Below are positions 40,485 through 50,389 of a DNA stretch of 64,000 nucleotides, piece by piece. Where the stretch lies: assembly GCF_002079055.1 (NCBI RefSeq), contig NC_047500.1, positions 434,001-498,000 of the forward strand. The letters are read 5' to 3'. The DNA is from Saccharomyces paradoxus (lineage: Eukaryota; Ascomycota; Saccharomycetes; Saccharomycetales; Saccharomycetaceae). The translations under genes and the position numbers were made by a program. The first letter of the stretch is position 1. Every line of letters starts with the position of its first letter. Below the pieces are notes generated by a model. The model searched no databases. It saw only the letters and a program-made list of their open reading frames with translations, and had not been told where the DNA came from.

Positions 40485-40758
40485 TTTTCAGAATTTCCTG
40501 TTATCTTTACCGGCCTTTCCAAACCCACTCACACTGTGGTTATCTCACGATCGTCTGACTACAAATGGTGATTAGCCTCATGTTTCTGACGTTCTTTTCA
40601 TTCATTCTTGACATGTTATATCATAGGGGTCCCACACTACCGTCAAATATGATATTAAAGAAGTAATAAATAAAAAAATGCAGCTTTTGTAGTAGCGATG
40701 GGAAATACTGGATATTTGGGGTAAAAGTTACGTTTTATTCAATCGAATGAAGGCCTAA

Positions 40759-42396
40759 ATGCTGTTAAAAAATTTCGAAACAGACAAGCAGCGAAATAAA
40801 CGGTATGCGTGCTTGTTTAAGGAGCTGGATGTTAAAGGAAATGGTCAAGTTACTCTAGATAATCTAATATGTGCTTTTGAGAAGAACGATCATCCGCTCA
40901 AGGGTAATGATGAGGCAATCAAAATGCTATTTACTGCAATGGATGTGAATAAGGATTCTGTAGTTGATTTAAGCGACTTCAAGAAGTACGCTTCCAATGC
41001 CGAATCTCAAATTTGGAACGGTTTTCAGAGGATAGATTTAGACCATGATGGTAAGATTGGCATCAACGAAATAAATAGGTACTTGTCAGACCTGGACGAC
41101 AAGAACATATGCAATAATGAATTTATCCATGAATCTTCAAATGAAAAAATGAACAAATTCTCGAGATTTTTTGAATGGGCGTTCCCAAAAAGGAAAACCA
41201 CCATTAGACTACAGGGCCAGACTAGCCACAAGGACGAAATTGATAATCGACGTTCAAAGCAAACAATCAACCCAGATTTGTACGTTACATATGACCAATG
41301 GAGAGACTTTTTGCTGCTGATACCGAGAAAGCAGGGTTCTAGACTTCATACCGCTTATTCCTACTTTTACCTATTCAACGAGGATGTCGACCTATCTTCA
41401 GAAGGTGATGTTACTCTTATTAACGATTTCATTCGTGGATTCGGGTTTTTTATTGCTGGTGGTATTTCAGGTGTCGTTTCGAGGACTTGTACTGCGCCAT
41501 TTGATAGACTAAAAGTGTTTCTCATTGCAAGAACGGATCTATCCTCGATTCTGTTAAACTCAAAAACTGACCTTCTTGCTAAAAACCCCAATGCTGATAT
41601 AAACAAGATATCATCTCCATTAGCAAAGGCTGTTAAAAGCTTATATAGACAGGGAGGGATAAAGGCGTTTTATGTCGGGAACGGTTTGAACGTTATCAAA
41701 GTTTTTCCAGAAAGTTCGATAAAGTTTGGTTCCTTCGAAGTCACCAAGAAAATAATGACCAAATTAGAAGGCTGTCATGACACGAAAGACCTTTCAAAGT
41801 TCTCCACCTACATCGCTGGTGGTTTAGCTGGTATGGCAGCACAGTTTTCCGTTTATCCTATAGATACTTTGAAATTCAGAATGCAGTGCGCTCCTTTGAA
41901 TACAAAATTGAAGGGGAATAAACTACTGTTTCAGACCGCAAAAGATATGTTTCGAGAAGGCGGGCTCAAACTATTTTACAGAGGTGTCACAGTTGGTATA
42001 GTGGGTATATTTCCCTACGCTGCTTTGGACTTGGGGACTTTTTCAGCCTTGAAAAAATGGTATATTGCTAAACAGGCAAAGGCGCTGAACCTACCACAAG
42101 ATCAGGTCACGCTAAGCAATTTGGTTGTACTTCCAATGGGTGCATTCAGCGGAACTGTGGGAGCTTCCGTCGTCTATCCAATCAACCTTTTGAGAACAAG
42201 ACTACAAGCTCAAGGAACATATGCACATCCTTATGTCTACAACGGCTTCAGAGATGTTTTGTTAAAGACGCTTGAAAGGGAAGGTTATCAAGGTCTATTT
42301 AAAGGTTTAGTACCCACTTTAGCGAAAGTATGTCCAGCAGTTTCTATCAGCTATTTATGTTACGAAAACCTAAAAAAATTCATGAATCTGGAATAA
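40759..42396 (+). CDS. SAL1: Sal1, Ca2+-regulated mitochondrial ATP-Mg/Pi carrier
   Basis: 545 residues with an uninterrupted frame. Seen: EF-hand loops at about 24-35, 62-73 and 93-104 (DVNKDSVVDLSD and DLDHDGKIGINE are complete), then three mitochondrial carrier repeats with signatures PFDRLKV, PIDTLKF and PINLLRT. Known: a SCaMC-type carrier exchanging ATP-Mg for phosphate across the inner membrane, Ca2+-activated, and essential when AAC2 is absent. S288C carries a non-functional sal1-1 allele; here the gene is whole. Confidence 0.97.
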   Translation: MLLKNFETDKQRNKRYACLFKELDVKGNGQVTLDNLICAFEKNDHPLKGNDEAIKMLFTAMDVNKDSVVDLSDFKKYASNAESQIWNGFQRIDLDHDGKIGINEINRYLSDLDDKNICNNEFIHESSNEKMNKFSRFFEWAFPKRKTTIRLQGQTSHKDEIDNRRSKQTINPDLYVTYDQWRDFLLLIPRKQGSRLHTAYSYFYLFNEDVDLSSEGDVTLINDFIRGFGFFIAGGISGVVSRTCTAPFDRLKVFLIARTDLSSILLNSKTDLLAKNPNADINKISSPLAKAVKSLYRQGGIKAFYVGNGLNVIKVFPESSIKFGSFEVTKKIMTKLEGCHDTKDLSKFSTYIAGGLAGMAAQFSVYPIDTLKFRMQCAPLNTKLKGNKLLFQTAKDMFREGGLKLFYRGVTVGIVGIFPYAALDLGTFSALKKWYIAKQAKALNLPQDQVTLSNLVVLPMGAFSGTVGASVVYPINLLRTRLQAQGTYAHPYVYNGFRDVLLKTLEREGYQGLFKGLVPTLAKVCPAVSISYLCYENLKKFMNLE

Positions 42397-42765
42397 TAAT
42401 AATAACATATGCATATATATCAGCTAATGAATTCTATTTATTTATAAGCCGCTACTGCGGTTTGTGGGCGTACTGTTAACCAAGCTTTTGTTATGATATA
42501 TATTCTTATTCAAACATGTACATAGTTACACCTATAGCAAGCACACAATCAATACTGAATACACTAATACACACTAATTAATTGATATTTGATAACCTCG
42601 CTTATAACATCGTTATATATAACAGAACGCGAAAAGAAAAGACGCGTCTCTCTTATTTGTCTTTATACAATAAAATGGCTTCACGACATGGAAAACTAGT
42701 TGATTGAGGTAAGAAAGGGTAGAAGCAAAGGGAACAGAGGCGTACGCCCGTAAATATTTAGTATC
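42397..42765 (+). promoter_or_regulatory. PMS1 promoter region
   Basis: 369 bases between tandem plus-strand genes, with a TATA-like run (42612-42620) followed by ACGCGAAAA (42627-42635) and an MCB (42642-42647). Confidence 0.6.
42642..42647. promoter_or_regulatory. MCB box (ACGCGT) before PMS1
   Basis: Exact MCB, about 120 bases before the ATG, with an adjacent SCB-like CGCGAAAA at 42628-42635. Known for S. cerevisiae from memory: the PMS1 upstream region carries an MluI box. Confidence 0.65.
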
Positions 42766-45408
42766 ATGACACAGATTAATCAGATAAGCGATATAGATGT
42801 TCATCGAATTACATCTGGACAAGTTATCACTGACTTAACGACCGCAGTGAAAGAGCTTATTGATAATAGTATAGATGCGAACGCAAGTCAAATAGAAATC
42901 ACCTTCAAAGATTACGGTCTTGAATCTATCGAGTGTTCTGATAATGGTGACGGCATAGATCCTTCAAATTATGAGTTTCTGGCCCTGAAACATTACACTT
43001 CAAAAATTTCGAAATTTCAAGATGTTGCCAAAGTACAAACCCTGGGATTTAGAGGAGAAGCCTTATCTTCTTTATGTGGCATAGCCAAACTGAACGTCAT
43101 ATCAACCACTTCGCCACCAAGGGCGGACAAGTTGGAGTATGATATGCTCGGTCATATTGCATCAAAGACAACGACATCAAGAAATAAAGGGACGACCATA
43201 CTAGTTTCGCAATTATTTCATAACCTACCTGTTAGACAGAAAGAATTTAGTAAAACTTTTAAGCGCCAGTTTGCCAAATGTCTCACGGTTATACAAGGTT
43301 ATGCAGTTATTAATGCTGCCATCAAATTTTCTGTTTGGAATGTCACATCAAAGGGTAAAAAAAATCTAATTTTATCAACGATGAGAAATTCAAGCATGAG
43401 AAAAAATATATGTTCAATCTTTGGTGCAAGTGGTATGCGCGGACTTGAAGAGGTTGATTTAGTGCTCGATCTGAACCCCTTTAAGAAGAGGATGCTTAGG
43501 AAATACACTGATGATCCCGATTTTTTAGGCCTTGATTACAGGATTCGAGTGAAAGGCTATATATCGCAGAACTCGTTTGGATGTGGTAGAAATAGCAAAG
43601 ATAGGCAATTTGTCTATGTGAATAAAAGACCAGTGGAATTCTCTACGCTTCTGAAGTGCTGTAATGAGGTTTACAAAACGTTCAATAATGTCCAATTTCC
43701 AGTAGTATTTTTGAATCTTGAATTACCTACCAACTTAATTGATGTGAACGTCACTCCAGATAAAAGAATGATATTGTTGCACAACGAACAAGCGGTCATT
43801 GATGTCTTCAAAACGAATCTGACTGATTACTTCAATGGACAAGAGTTAGCTCTTCCCAAAAGGATGTGCTCACAACTAGAGCAACAAGCCCCGAAAAGGC
43901 CTAAAACAGAAGCTGCAGATAATAAAAGTATAGCACATGAATCCAGTAGCGAAAACTGTCATGATGCCAGGAGCGAAAGTAATCAATCCAATCACGCACG
44001 TTTTAGTAGTGTTTGTGAAGAAACTATGGGCGCTACGGACAAAAGCAAGGATACCGAACTAACTTCCGTAATGGATGGTAATTATGCTATCTCCACTGAT
44101 GCCATTGGTTCGGAGTGTGAAGTTTCGGTTGATTCATCGCTTTCATTGGATGAGGGAAACTCAAGTACACCGACTAAGAAGCCGCTTAGTATCAAAGCAG
44201 ATTCTCAAAATGTTAGCGCTCTAAACCTTGGCAGTTTTTCCAATCCTGAATTTCAAATCATGACTAGTTCAGACAAAGCACGTAGCTTGGAAAAAGTTGT
44301 TGAAGAACCTGTTTATTTTGATATTGATGGTGAACAGTTCCAAGAAAAAGCAGTCCTTTCGCAAACAGATGGGTTAGTTTTCGTAGACGATGAATGTCTT
44401 CAGCATTCAGGCTGTCATCACAAAAAAAGAGGTAGTGCTGATGCAGAACAAGATGATGAGGTTGACTCAGTATACGCGGAGATTGAGCCAGTTGAAATTA
44501 ATGTGAGAACTCCTCTAAAAAACTCTCATCGTTCAATCTCCAAAGACAATTATAGGTCATTAAGCGATGGATTGACACATCGCAAGTTCGAGGACGAGAT
44601 ATTGGAGTACAATTTAAGCACAAAAGGATTTGATGAAATGATCAAAAATGGCAAACAAATTAGTGGCAAACAAATGAGTAGAATCATAAGTAAAAGAAAA
44701 TCACAGGCCCAAGAAAACATTATCAAAAATAAAGAGGAATTGGAAGATCTCCAACGAGGGGAAAAGTATTTGACGTTAACAGTTTCAAAAGATGATTTTA
44801 GGAAGATGGAAGTTGTTGGACAATTTAATTTAGGATTTATTATAGTAACCAGAAAAATTGGTAACAAATATGATCTGTTTATTGTTGATCAACATGCAAG
44901 TGATGAAAAGTACAATTTCGAAACATTGCAAGCTGTGACTGTTTTCAAATCACAGAAGTTGATAACACCGCAGCCGGTAGAATTAAGTGTTATAGATGAA
45001 CTTGTGGTATTGGACAATTTACCGGTTTTTGAAAAAAATGGATTTAAGTTGAAAATTGATGAAGAAGAAGAGTTTGGCTCGAGAGTTAAACTTTTAAGCT
45101 TACCTACATCCAAGCAAACCCTTTTTGATTTGGATGACTTTAATGAACTGATACACTTGATCAAAGAAGATGGTGGGTTAAGAAGAGATAACATCAGGTG
45201 TTCTAAGATTCGGTCTATGTTTGCTATGAGAGCATGTAGAAGTAGTATAATGATAGGTAAGCCGCTGAATAAGAAGACTATGACCAGAGTCGTTCATAAT
45301 CTCAGCGAACTGGATAAGCCTTGGAATTGTCCTCATGGACGTCCCACAATGAGACATTTGATGGAATTACGTGATTGGAACTCATTTTCGAAGGATTACG
45401 AAGTATGA
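42766..45408 (+). CDS. PMS1: Mismatch repair protein Pms1 (MutL homologue)
   Basis: 880 residues. Seen: GHKL ATPase motifs (Glu-30 and Asn-34 in KELIDNSIDANAS, DNGDGI, TLGFRGEALSSL, KGTTI), a variable linker (about 360-640), and a C-terminal endonuclease domain with DQHASDEKYNFE, ACRSS and CPHGRPT. Known: partner of Mlh1 in MutL-alpha, which nicks the daughter strand after MutS recognition. The start at 42766 is fixed by an in-frame TAA 15 bases upstream. The linker is the least conserved part. Confidence 0.98.
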   Translation: MTQINQISDIDVHRITSGQVITDLTTAVKELIDNSIDANASQIEITFKDYGLESIECSDNGDGIDPSNYEFLALKHYTSKISKFQDVAKVQTLGFRGEALSSLCGIAKLNVISTTSPPRADKLEYDMLGHIASKTTTSRNKGTTILVSQLFHNLPVRQKEFSKTFKRQFAKCLTVIQGYAVINAAIKFSVWNVTSKGKKNLILSTMRNSSMRKNICSIFGASGMRGLEEVDLVLDLNPFKKRMLRKYTDDPDFLGLDYRIRVKGYISQNSFGCGRNSKDRQFVYVNKRPVEFSTLLKCCNEVYKTFNNVQFPVVFLNLELPTNLIDVNVTPDKRMILLHNEQAVIDVFKTNLTDYFNGQELALPKRMCSQLEQQAPKRPKTEAADNKSIAHESSSENCHDARSESNQSNHARFSSVCEETMGATDKSKDTELTSVMDGNYAISTDAIGSECEVSVDSSLSLDEGNSSTPTKKPLSIKADSQNVSALNLGSFSNPEFQIMTSSDKARSLEKVVEEPVYFDIDGEQFQEKAVLSQTDGLVFVDDECLQHSGCHHKKRGSADAEQDDEVDSVYAEIEPVEINVRTPLKNSHRSISKDNYRSLSDGLTHRKFEDEILEYNLSTKGFDEMIKNGKQISGKQMSRIISKRKSQAQENIIKNKEELEDLQRGEKYLTLTVSKDDFRKMEVVGQFNLGFIIVTRKIGNKYDLFIVDQHASDEKYNFETLQAVTVFKSQKLITPQPVELSVIDELVVLDNLPVFEKNGFKLKIDEEEEFGSRVKLLSLPTSKQTLFDLDDFNELIHLIKEDGGLRRDNIRCSKIRSMFAMRACRSSIMIGKPLNKKTMTRVVHNLSELDKPWNCPHGRPTMRHLMELRDWNSFSKDYEV

Positions 45409-45589
45409 TTTTACGTTGATATTAATTCATTATATAACAAACAAATATATTATATACAGGGAGTCATAACACAAAATAAATTCGTGCATTAACGATGATT
45501 GATGGATATATATATTGGGATATAAACCTAAGCCATTATGAATATGAAGGTAGCTTTCCTTTTATTTGCTTTATTGATGGAGGATATAA

Positions 45590-46350
<761 letters not shown>

Positions 46351-47451
46351 TTATGCGGGAGGATGCATTTCATGCAGTATTCTTTCTAATTGCTCTACAT
46401 CCAATCTTTGGATGAACAGGTTTCGCAGCAAACCTAGCATGGTGATAAAACTAGCTAGTCCCACAGGAACGACACAGAGAACAGTAATTTTATATAAATC
46501 TATCGTTCGCTTGGTGGTAAAGTTAAATGCTTTTTTTGGATATTTTTTTGGTCTTTTAGGGCTTTGCGAATGAGAGCTTGAGGATCTATTAACAGAAAAC
46601 AATCCGTCATCACTGTTATCGGAGAGAATATCGTTGGAAGGAATATCCGCCGTATTTTCGTCTGCTAAGACAACATGTGAGTCTTCATCACCGTCATCTT
46701 CACCGTCATCATAGTCTTCTGTCTCTTCTGGAACATTGGTGTCTTCTTGCACTTCACCTTCCTGGTTCCTGATGTACCTCAGATCTGAAGTAAGATAACT
46801 TTGCCAAATGTACACCGCTGTTAGCACACAACTAATGAGTATCCACGTATGCAAAAAATAGTCGAGTTCTGGAGACAAAGACGACAGAAGGAGAAGCTCT
46901 AACGTGACAATGATCAATGACATGGAAAACATCCTTAAGATGGCGGCTACAGTAGAGTATTTGACGATCCAGCGGACCATCAAAGAGTCGAGAATGGCAT
47001 ACGAGAGGTATAAGGAAACCAAGCACCAAAGCGAGCAAAGAAGATACTCGGACGCTCTGGCTGTGGTGAGTGCGGACAAAAGGAGCGAATCCTTACTGTC
47101 ACCGCTCACAGCCTCTTGTGACGTCCCTTCAAATGATGAGTTGTTATCGTAAGCGCTATTAAGCTTTTGCCAGAAATAGGTGAACGCATCTCTCAGCGAT
47201 TGCGGCTCGTAAAGCGTTATACTAGTGCGCATGGACACTCTCCAAGCCTTCCGAAGAGATGTGAAGATGTAGGTTAACGGCGGTAAAAGGGATATATCCC
47301 TGCAAAGGGCCATAAGCATATGTTGCTTAGCAGTTAAATGGTTCAAAGACAGCGTTTTCATGGAACTATACGTTTTTTTAAAGGTCGCTCGGTCATGCTT
47401 GGCATACTTGTCCTCATGAGGGCCCATACTAGTACTTAATATCCAAGTCAT
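46351..47451 (-). CDS. EOS1: Eos1, ER membrane protein of N-glycosylation
   Basis: 366 residues, the S. cerevisiae length. Seen: three adjacent hydrophobic helices (about 133-225, including SEYLLCSLWCLVSLYLSYAI and SPELDYFLHTWILISCVLTAVY), an acidic loop (about 235-280), and a final helix (about 328-348) before the tail LHEMHPPA. Known: an ER protein implicated in N-glycosylation and tolerance to oxidative stress and tunicamycin; no catalytic motif is recognisable. A Reb1-type site lies about 300 bases upstream. Confidence 0.95.
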   Translation of the reverse strand: MTWILSTSMGPHEDKYAKHDRATFKKTYSSMKTLSLNHLTAKQHMLMALCRDISLLPPLTYIFTSLRKAWRVSMRTSITLYEPQSLRDAFTYFWQKLNSAYDNNSSFEGTSQEAVSGDSKDSLLLSALTTARASEYLLCSLWCLVSLYLSYAILDSLMVRWIVKYSTVAAILRMFSMSLIIVTLELLLLSSLSPELDYFLHTWILISCVLTAVYIWQSYLTSDLRYIRNQEGEVQEDTNVPEETEDYDDGEDDGDEDSHVVLADENTADIPSNDILSDNSDDGLFSVNRSSSSHSQSPKRPKKYPKKAFNFTTKRTIDLYKITVLCVVPVGLASFITMLGLLRNLFIQRLDVEQLERILHEMHPPA

Positions 47452-47973
47452 CTGGATCCTTAAACCTGAAGAATCAAATAAGATTATATGACCAAAGGAA
47501 GGGAAGAGAAAAAAAACTTAAAGAAAAAAGAAATGAGAAACCCTGGTGTGTTCACGTAGATGCACAGACGGTGGGCAACCCAAAACTTAGTCTTCCGTTA
47601 AACTTTTCAGGTTCTTGTACACGTGGAAACGCCCGATATATATCGCATGTAGCTGTGCGTAGATGAGAGAATGCCTTTGTCCATGTGATAAACTGTGCAA
47701 AACTTAACATGAAGCAGGCACAAGCGAGTTCCACTAACAAAACGCCGCTCGGGTAATCGCGCTCAATGTAAAACATAATAGATCAGTACGCAAACGGTAA
47801 AGAACAAAAACATCTTAAAGGGAAACTATACAGATGTATAATTCTAAGCTATTGTATTTGTATAAACGGTTCTTATTTTAGTTTCATTTGCCCGTGGGTG
47901 TTTAAAAGACTCAAGAACAAGGAACGAAGACCAGCGTTGGAGAAAAGAAAAAGAAAACAAAAACAAAAGTAGA
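47452..47973. other. Intergenic EOS1-TPM1
   Basis: 522 bases: the EOS1 promoter and TPM1 3' flank. A 74-codon minus-strand ORF (47552-47776) has no recognisable features and I do not call it. A purine-rich stretch lies at about 47905-47970. Confidence 0.45.
47750..47756 (-). promoter_or_regulatory. Reb1-type site upstream of EOS1
   Basis: CGGGTAA on the plus strand (TTACCCG on the minus strand), 300 bases before the EOS1 ATG. Confidence 0.45.
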
Positions 47974-48573
47974 TCACAAGTTTTCCAGAGATGCAGCAAT
48001 TTCGTCCAGTTCCTTCTTTGCCTCTTCGTATTTGACGGTCAATTCCTCGTTCTTCCTTTCCCATTCTTCTCTTTGTTCTTCCAAGGCAGCAGCTCTCCTC
48101 TCCAATTGATCAGCCTTCAAATCGGACTCTCTTAACTTCTCAGTAGTTTCCTTTAGCTTGGTGTCGCTTTCTTCCAAGTCTTCCTCCAATTGCTGGTTCT
48201 TCTTGGAGAAATTGTCATTGTTGGACTGCAAGTGATGAGAGTCCTCAGACAGTTGCTTAGATTCGGCCAATTCCGCTTCCAACTTCTCGATCTCTTCCTC
48301 TAATTGGTGGTTCTTCACCGTCAAGGACTTGATTTGATTTTCTTTTTCAACGTTATCCTGTTCTGTCTGCTTAGAGTCAGAAAGGCCTGCTTCCAGCTTC
48401 TCAATCTCATCCTCCAATTGCTGGTTCTTGACTGTCAAAGACTTGACTTGGTTCTCCTTTTCGACGTTGTCTTGCTCCAAGTCCTTGTTCTTCTCTTTCA
48501 ACTCCTCGTACTTCTCCTGCCATGATTCGGCCTCTAACTTCAAGTTGCTTAGCTTTTCTCTGATTTTGTCCAT
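47974..48573 (-). CDS. TPM1: Tropomyosin 1
   Basis: 199 residues, the S. cerevisiae length. Seen: a continuous coiled coil with no hydrophobic or globular part; the first residues (MDKIREKLSNLKLEAE) form the overlap region needed for head-to-tail polymerisation. Known: the major tropomyosin of actin cables, guiding formin-built cables and Myo2 transport. Residues 33-70 and 71-108 are a 38-residue tandem duplication, 31 of 38 identical, the insertion that distinguishes Tpm1 from the shorter Tpm2. Confidence 0.98.
   Translation of the reverse strand: MDKIREKLSNLKLEAESWQEKYEELKEKNKDLEQDNVEKENQVKSLTVKNQQLEDEIEKLEAGLSDSKQTEQDNVEKENQIKSLTVKNHQLEEEIEKLEAELAESKQLSEDSHHLQSNNDNFSKKNQQLEEDLEESDTKLKETTEKLRESDLKADQLERRAAALEEQREEWERKNEELTVKYEEAKKELDEIAASLENL
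48250..48477 (-). repeat. Tandem 114-nt duplication inside TPM1
   Basis: Two in-frame copies, 48364-48477 and 48250-48363, encoding 38 residues each that begin EQDNVEKENQ. The differences are V/I, Q/H, D/E, G/E, S/A, D/E and T/L. Confidence 0.9.
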
Positions 48574-48756
48574 TGCTGCCTTTCTTGTGTATATGGTGTA
48601 AGTTTAAATGTGTAGGTTTTCTTCTTCCAACCTAAACATTTACAGTATGAGAAGGGAAAAACGAACCTTCTTCTTGCCAAGTATGCTGTATGTGATCTCT
48701 AACACTTTTCCGTTTATCGTAGTTCGTGCTATGGTGTGCTGATTTTGGTCTGAGTG

Positions 48757-48792
48757 ATTACCCGACTTTTTACCAAATTTCGGTCGGGTAAT
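48757..48792. promoter_or_regulatory. Inverted pair of identical Reb1-type sites
   Basis: ATTACCCGAC at 48757-48766 and its exact reverse complement GTCGGGTAAT at 48783-48792, separated by 16 bases. Both contain the Reb1 core TTACCCG. They lie 184-219 bases from TPM1 and about 370-400 from NIS1. Confidence 0.65.
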
Positions 48793-48843
48793 AAATGTGT
48801 TAGCGCCATTCGATGGCTGGTTTGTCTTTTTAAATTCTTTTAT

Positions 48844-48854
48844 ATTTATGTTTT
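48844..48854 (+). other. Candidate ARS consensus core (ATTTATGTTTT)
   Basis: Exact 11/11 match to WTTTAYRTTTW inside a T-rich stretch (48835-48870). Such matches also occur by chance, so origin function is unproven. Confidence 0.25.
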
Positions 48855-49159
48855 TATTTTTATTTTTTTAAGTTTTTCAGTGGTAAATGACAGTAATTTG
48901 CTAAGCTGCCGCGCACACAAAGTGTACTGCGTTAAATTAGATTAAATTAAGTGAGTGCTTGGTTGGCAGAATATTTTCAAGTCCGGTGTGCGCCCTTCCT
49001 GATTCGAGCACGTTGTACGTGTTTGCATCCATGTTTCATGTTCTGGTGGAAATAGTTAAGATCGTTTGTACTTCTTGATTCACGTATTTTCTCTCTGTTC
49101 TTAATTCGCAAACATTAGTTTTCTCGCTGATACATCTTGATAATAGAATAACAAAGATA

Positions 49160-49298
49160 ATGGAGTCGTATGGTACTACCACTGGAACTCAGACTTTTAC
49201 CCCGACTGGATTCCCGCCTCCCCTGGGTACGGGTGGGTTTACCACTTCAGGCTACATACATGCGCTTGTAGATTCTACATCAAATTCCAATTCAAACT

Positions 49299-49333
<35 letters not shown>

Positions 49334-50389
49334 TCAAACTCAAACTCAGAGACAAGGATTCCCGTAGTGCAAATATCTGATGACTCTCATATTACACATG
49401 ATAGCTTCAAACCGTATATGGAGTACCATGATGCTTCGCACTTGAGGAACCGCAACATTAACAAAGCGGACCAGGTTGACAACACTGAAGTGATGGAACA
49501 GTTTACAGAGTGGTCTAATTATAAGATGAGGTCACACTCTCCCGCCACAAACACAAAACCAATCCGACATACTTCACAACGAAGAACAGACTTTACCAAC
49601 AAGAATGAACTCTCTAAGTTCAGCAAGAATCACAATTTCATCTTTCACAAAGGTTTCTTGAAGAGACAACGCTCCATAAGCAGGGAAGACAGGCAAATAA
49701 AGGTACGGTCAAGATTCAGGAACAAGAAGGAGCTGGCATCTGTCTTGAACTACATAGAACTGGAACAAATGGATATTACAAACGTCCTCACATCACAATC
49801 GGTAAGTTTGCACGCTATCAGGAACCTCACCAGCAGAGACCCTGCGGTAACTGCTAACCCATTTTTAAGAAGCCAAGTATATGCCACCAGTAGTCGTCCA
49901 CCGTACTTGAGAAACCACTCCATACGTAGGAAACTACCCAAATCACTGCCAGTTGGTCTCCCCAAGACTTCGACTGCGACGACACCAATAACAACCAAGC
50001 AGGATTCAGCGTCCCAAACGACAAGGTCTGTCTATAACAAGAATGTGAGACGTTCCAACACCTCCCCTAGTGTGTTGTATCACCCAAGAAGAAAGGGGAA
50101 ACTGGACCCTAACTCACAAGCAAGAAAACAGCAGTTACTGCTACGCTTATGGAGGGAATACTTGATGCTTGTTATAACGCAGAGAACACAACTGCGATTA
50201 ACTTTCCTTTGCTCTCCAGGCTCAGCATCCAACCAGAGCTCTCCCCGCTCCTCTAACGCCAGCGATTTAGACATGTCGCTTCTATCCACCCCTCCAAGCC
50301 TGTTCCAAATGGCAGGTCAGACCAAAGGCAACCCTATAATTATACCCGACAGCCAAGACGACAGTATACACAGCAGCAGCGCCTTTTAA
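49160..50389 (+). CDS. NIS1: Nis1, bud-neck protein
   Basis: 409 residues (S. cerevisiae about 407). Seen: a low-complexity N-terminus with a Ser-Asn/Thr-Asn dipeptide repeat (about residues 40-63), a basic middle part (KRQRSISREDRQIKVRSRFRNKKELASVLNYIEL, about 168-200), a Ser/Pro/Thr-rich region, a conserved helix (KQQLLLRLWREYLMLVITQRTQLRLTFL, about 320-350), and a C-terminal motif PIIIPDSQDD. Known: localises to the bud neck in G2/M and interacts with septins and with Nap1; the acidic hydrophobic motif IIIPDSQDD resembles a SUMO-interacting motif. Confidence 0.92.
49281..49348 (+). repeat. Hexanucleotide coding repeat in NIS1
   Basis: Repeats of aacacg, aactca and similar hexamers encode alternating Asn with Ser or Thr; about five consecutive aacacg units run from about 49301. 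Length-variable repeats of this type are common in yeast regulators. Confidence 0.85.

Larger units (their letters stand above)
48574..49159. promoter_or_regulatory. Divergent TPM1-NIS1 promoter region
   Basis: 586 bases between divergent starts. It contains a perfect inverted pair of Reb1-type sites (48757-48766 and 48783-48792), a T-rich stretch with an exact ARS consensus core (48844-48854), and a GC-richer tract (48905-49020). Confidence 0.6.

Noticed and set aside
47552-47776. A 74-codon minus-strand ORF between EOS1 and TPM1
   Set aside because: No family features; it overlaps the EOS1 promoter with a Reb1-type site.
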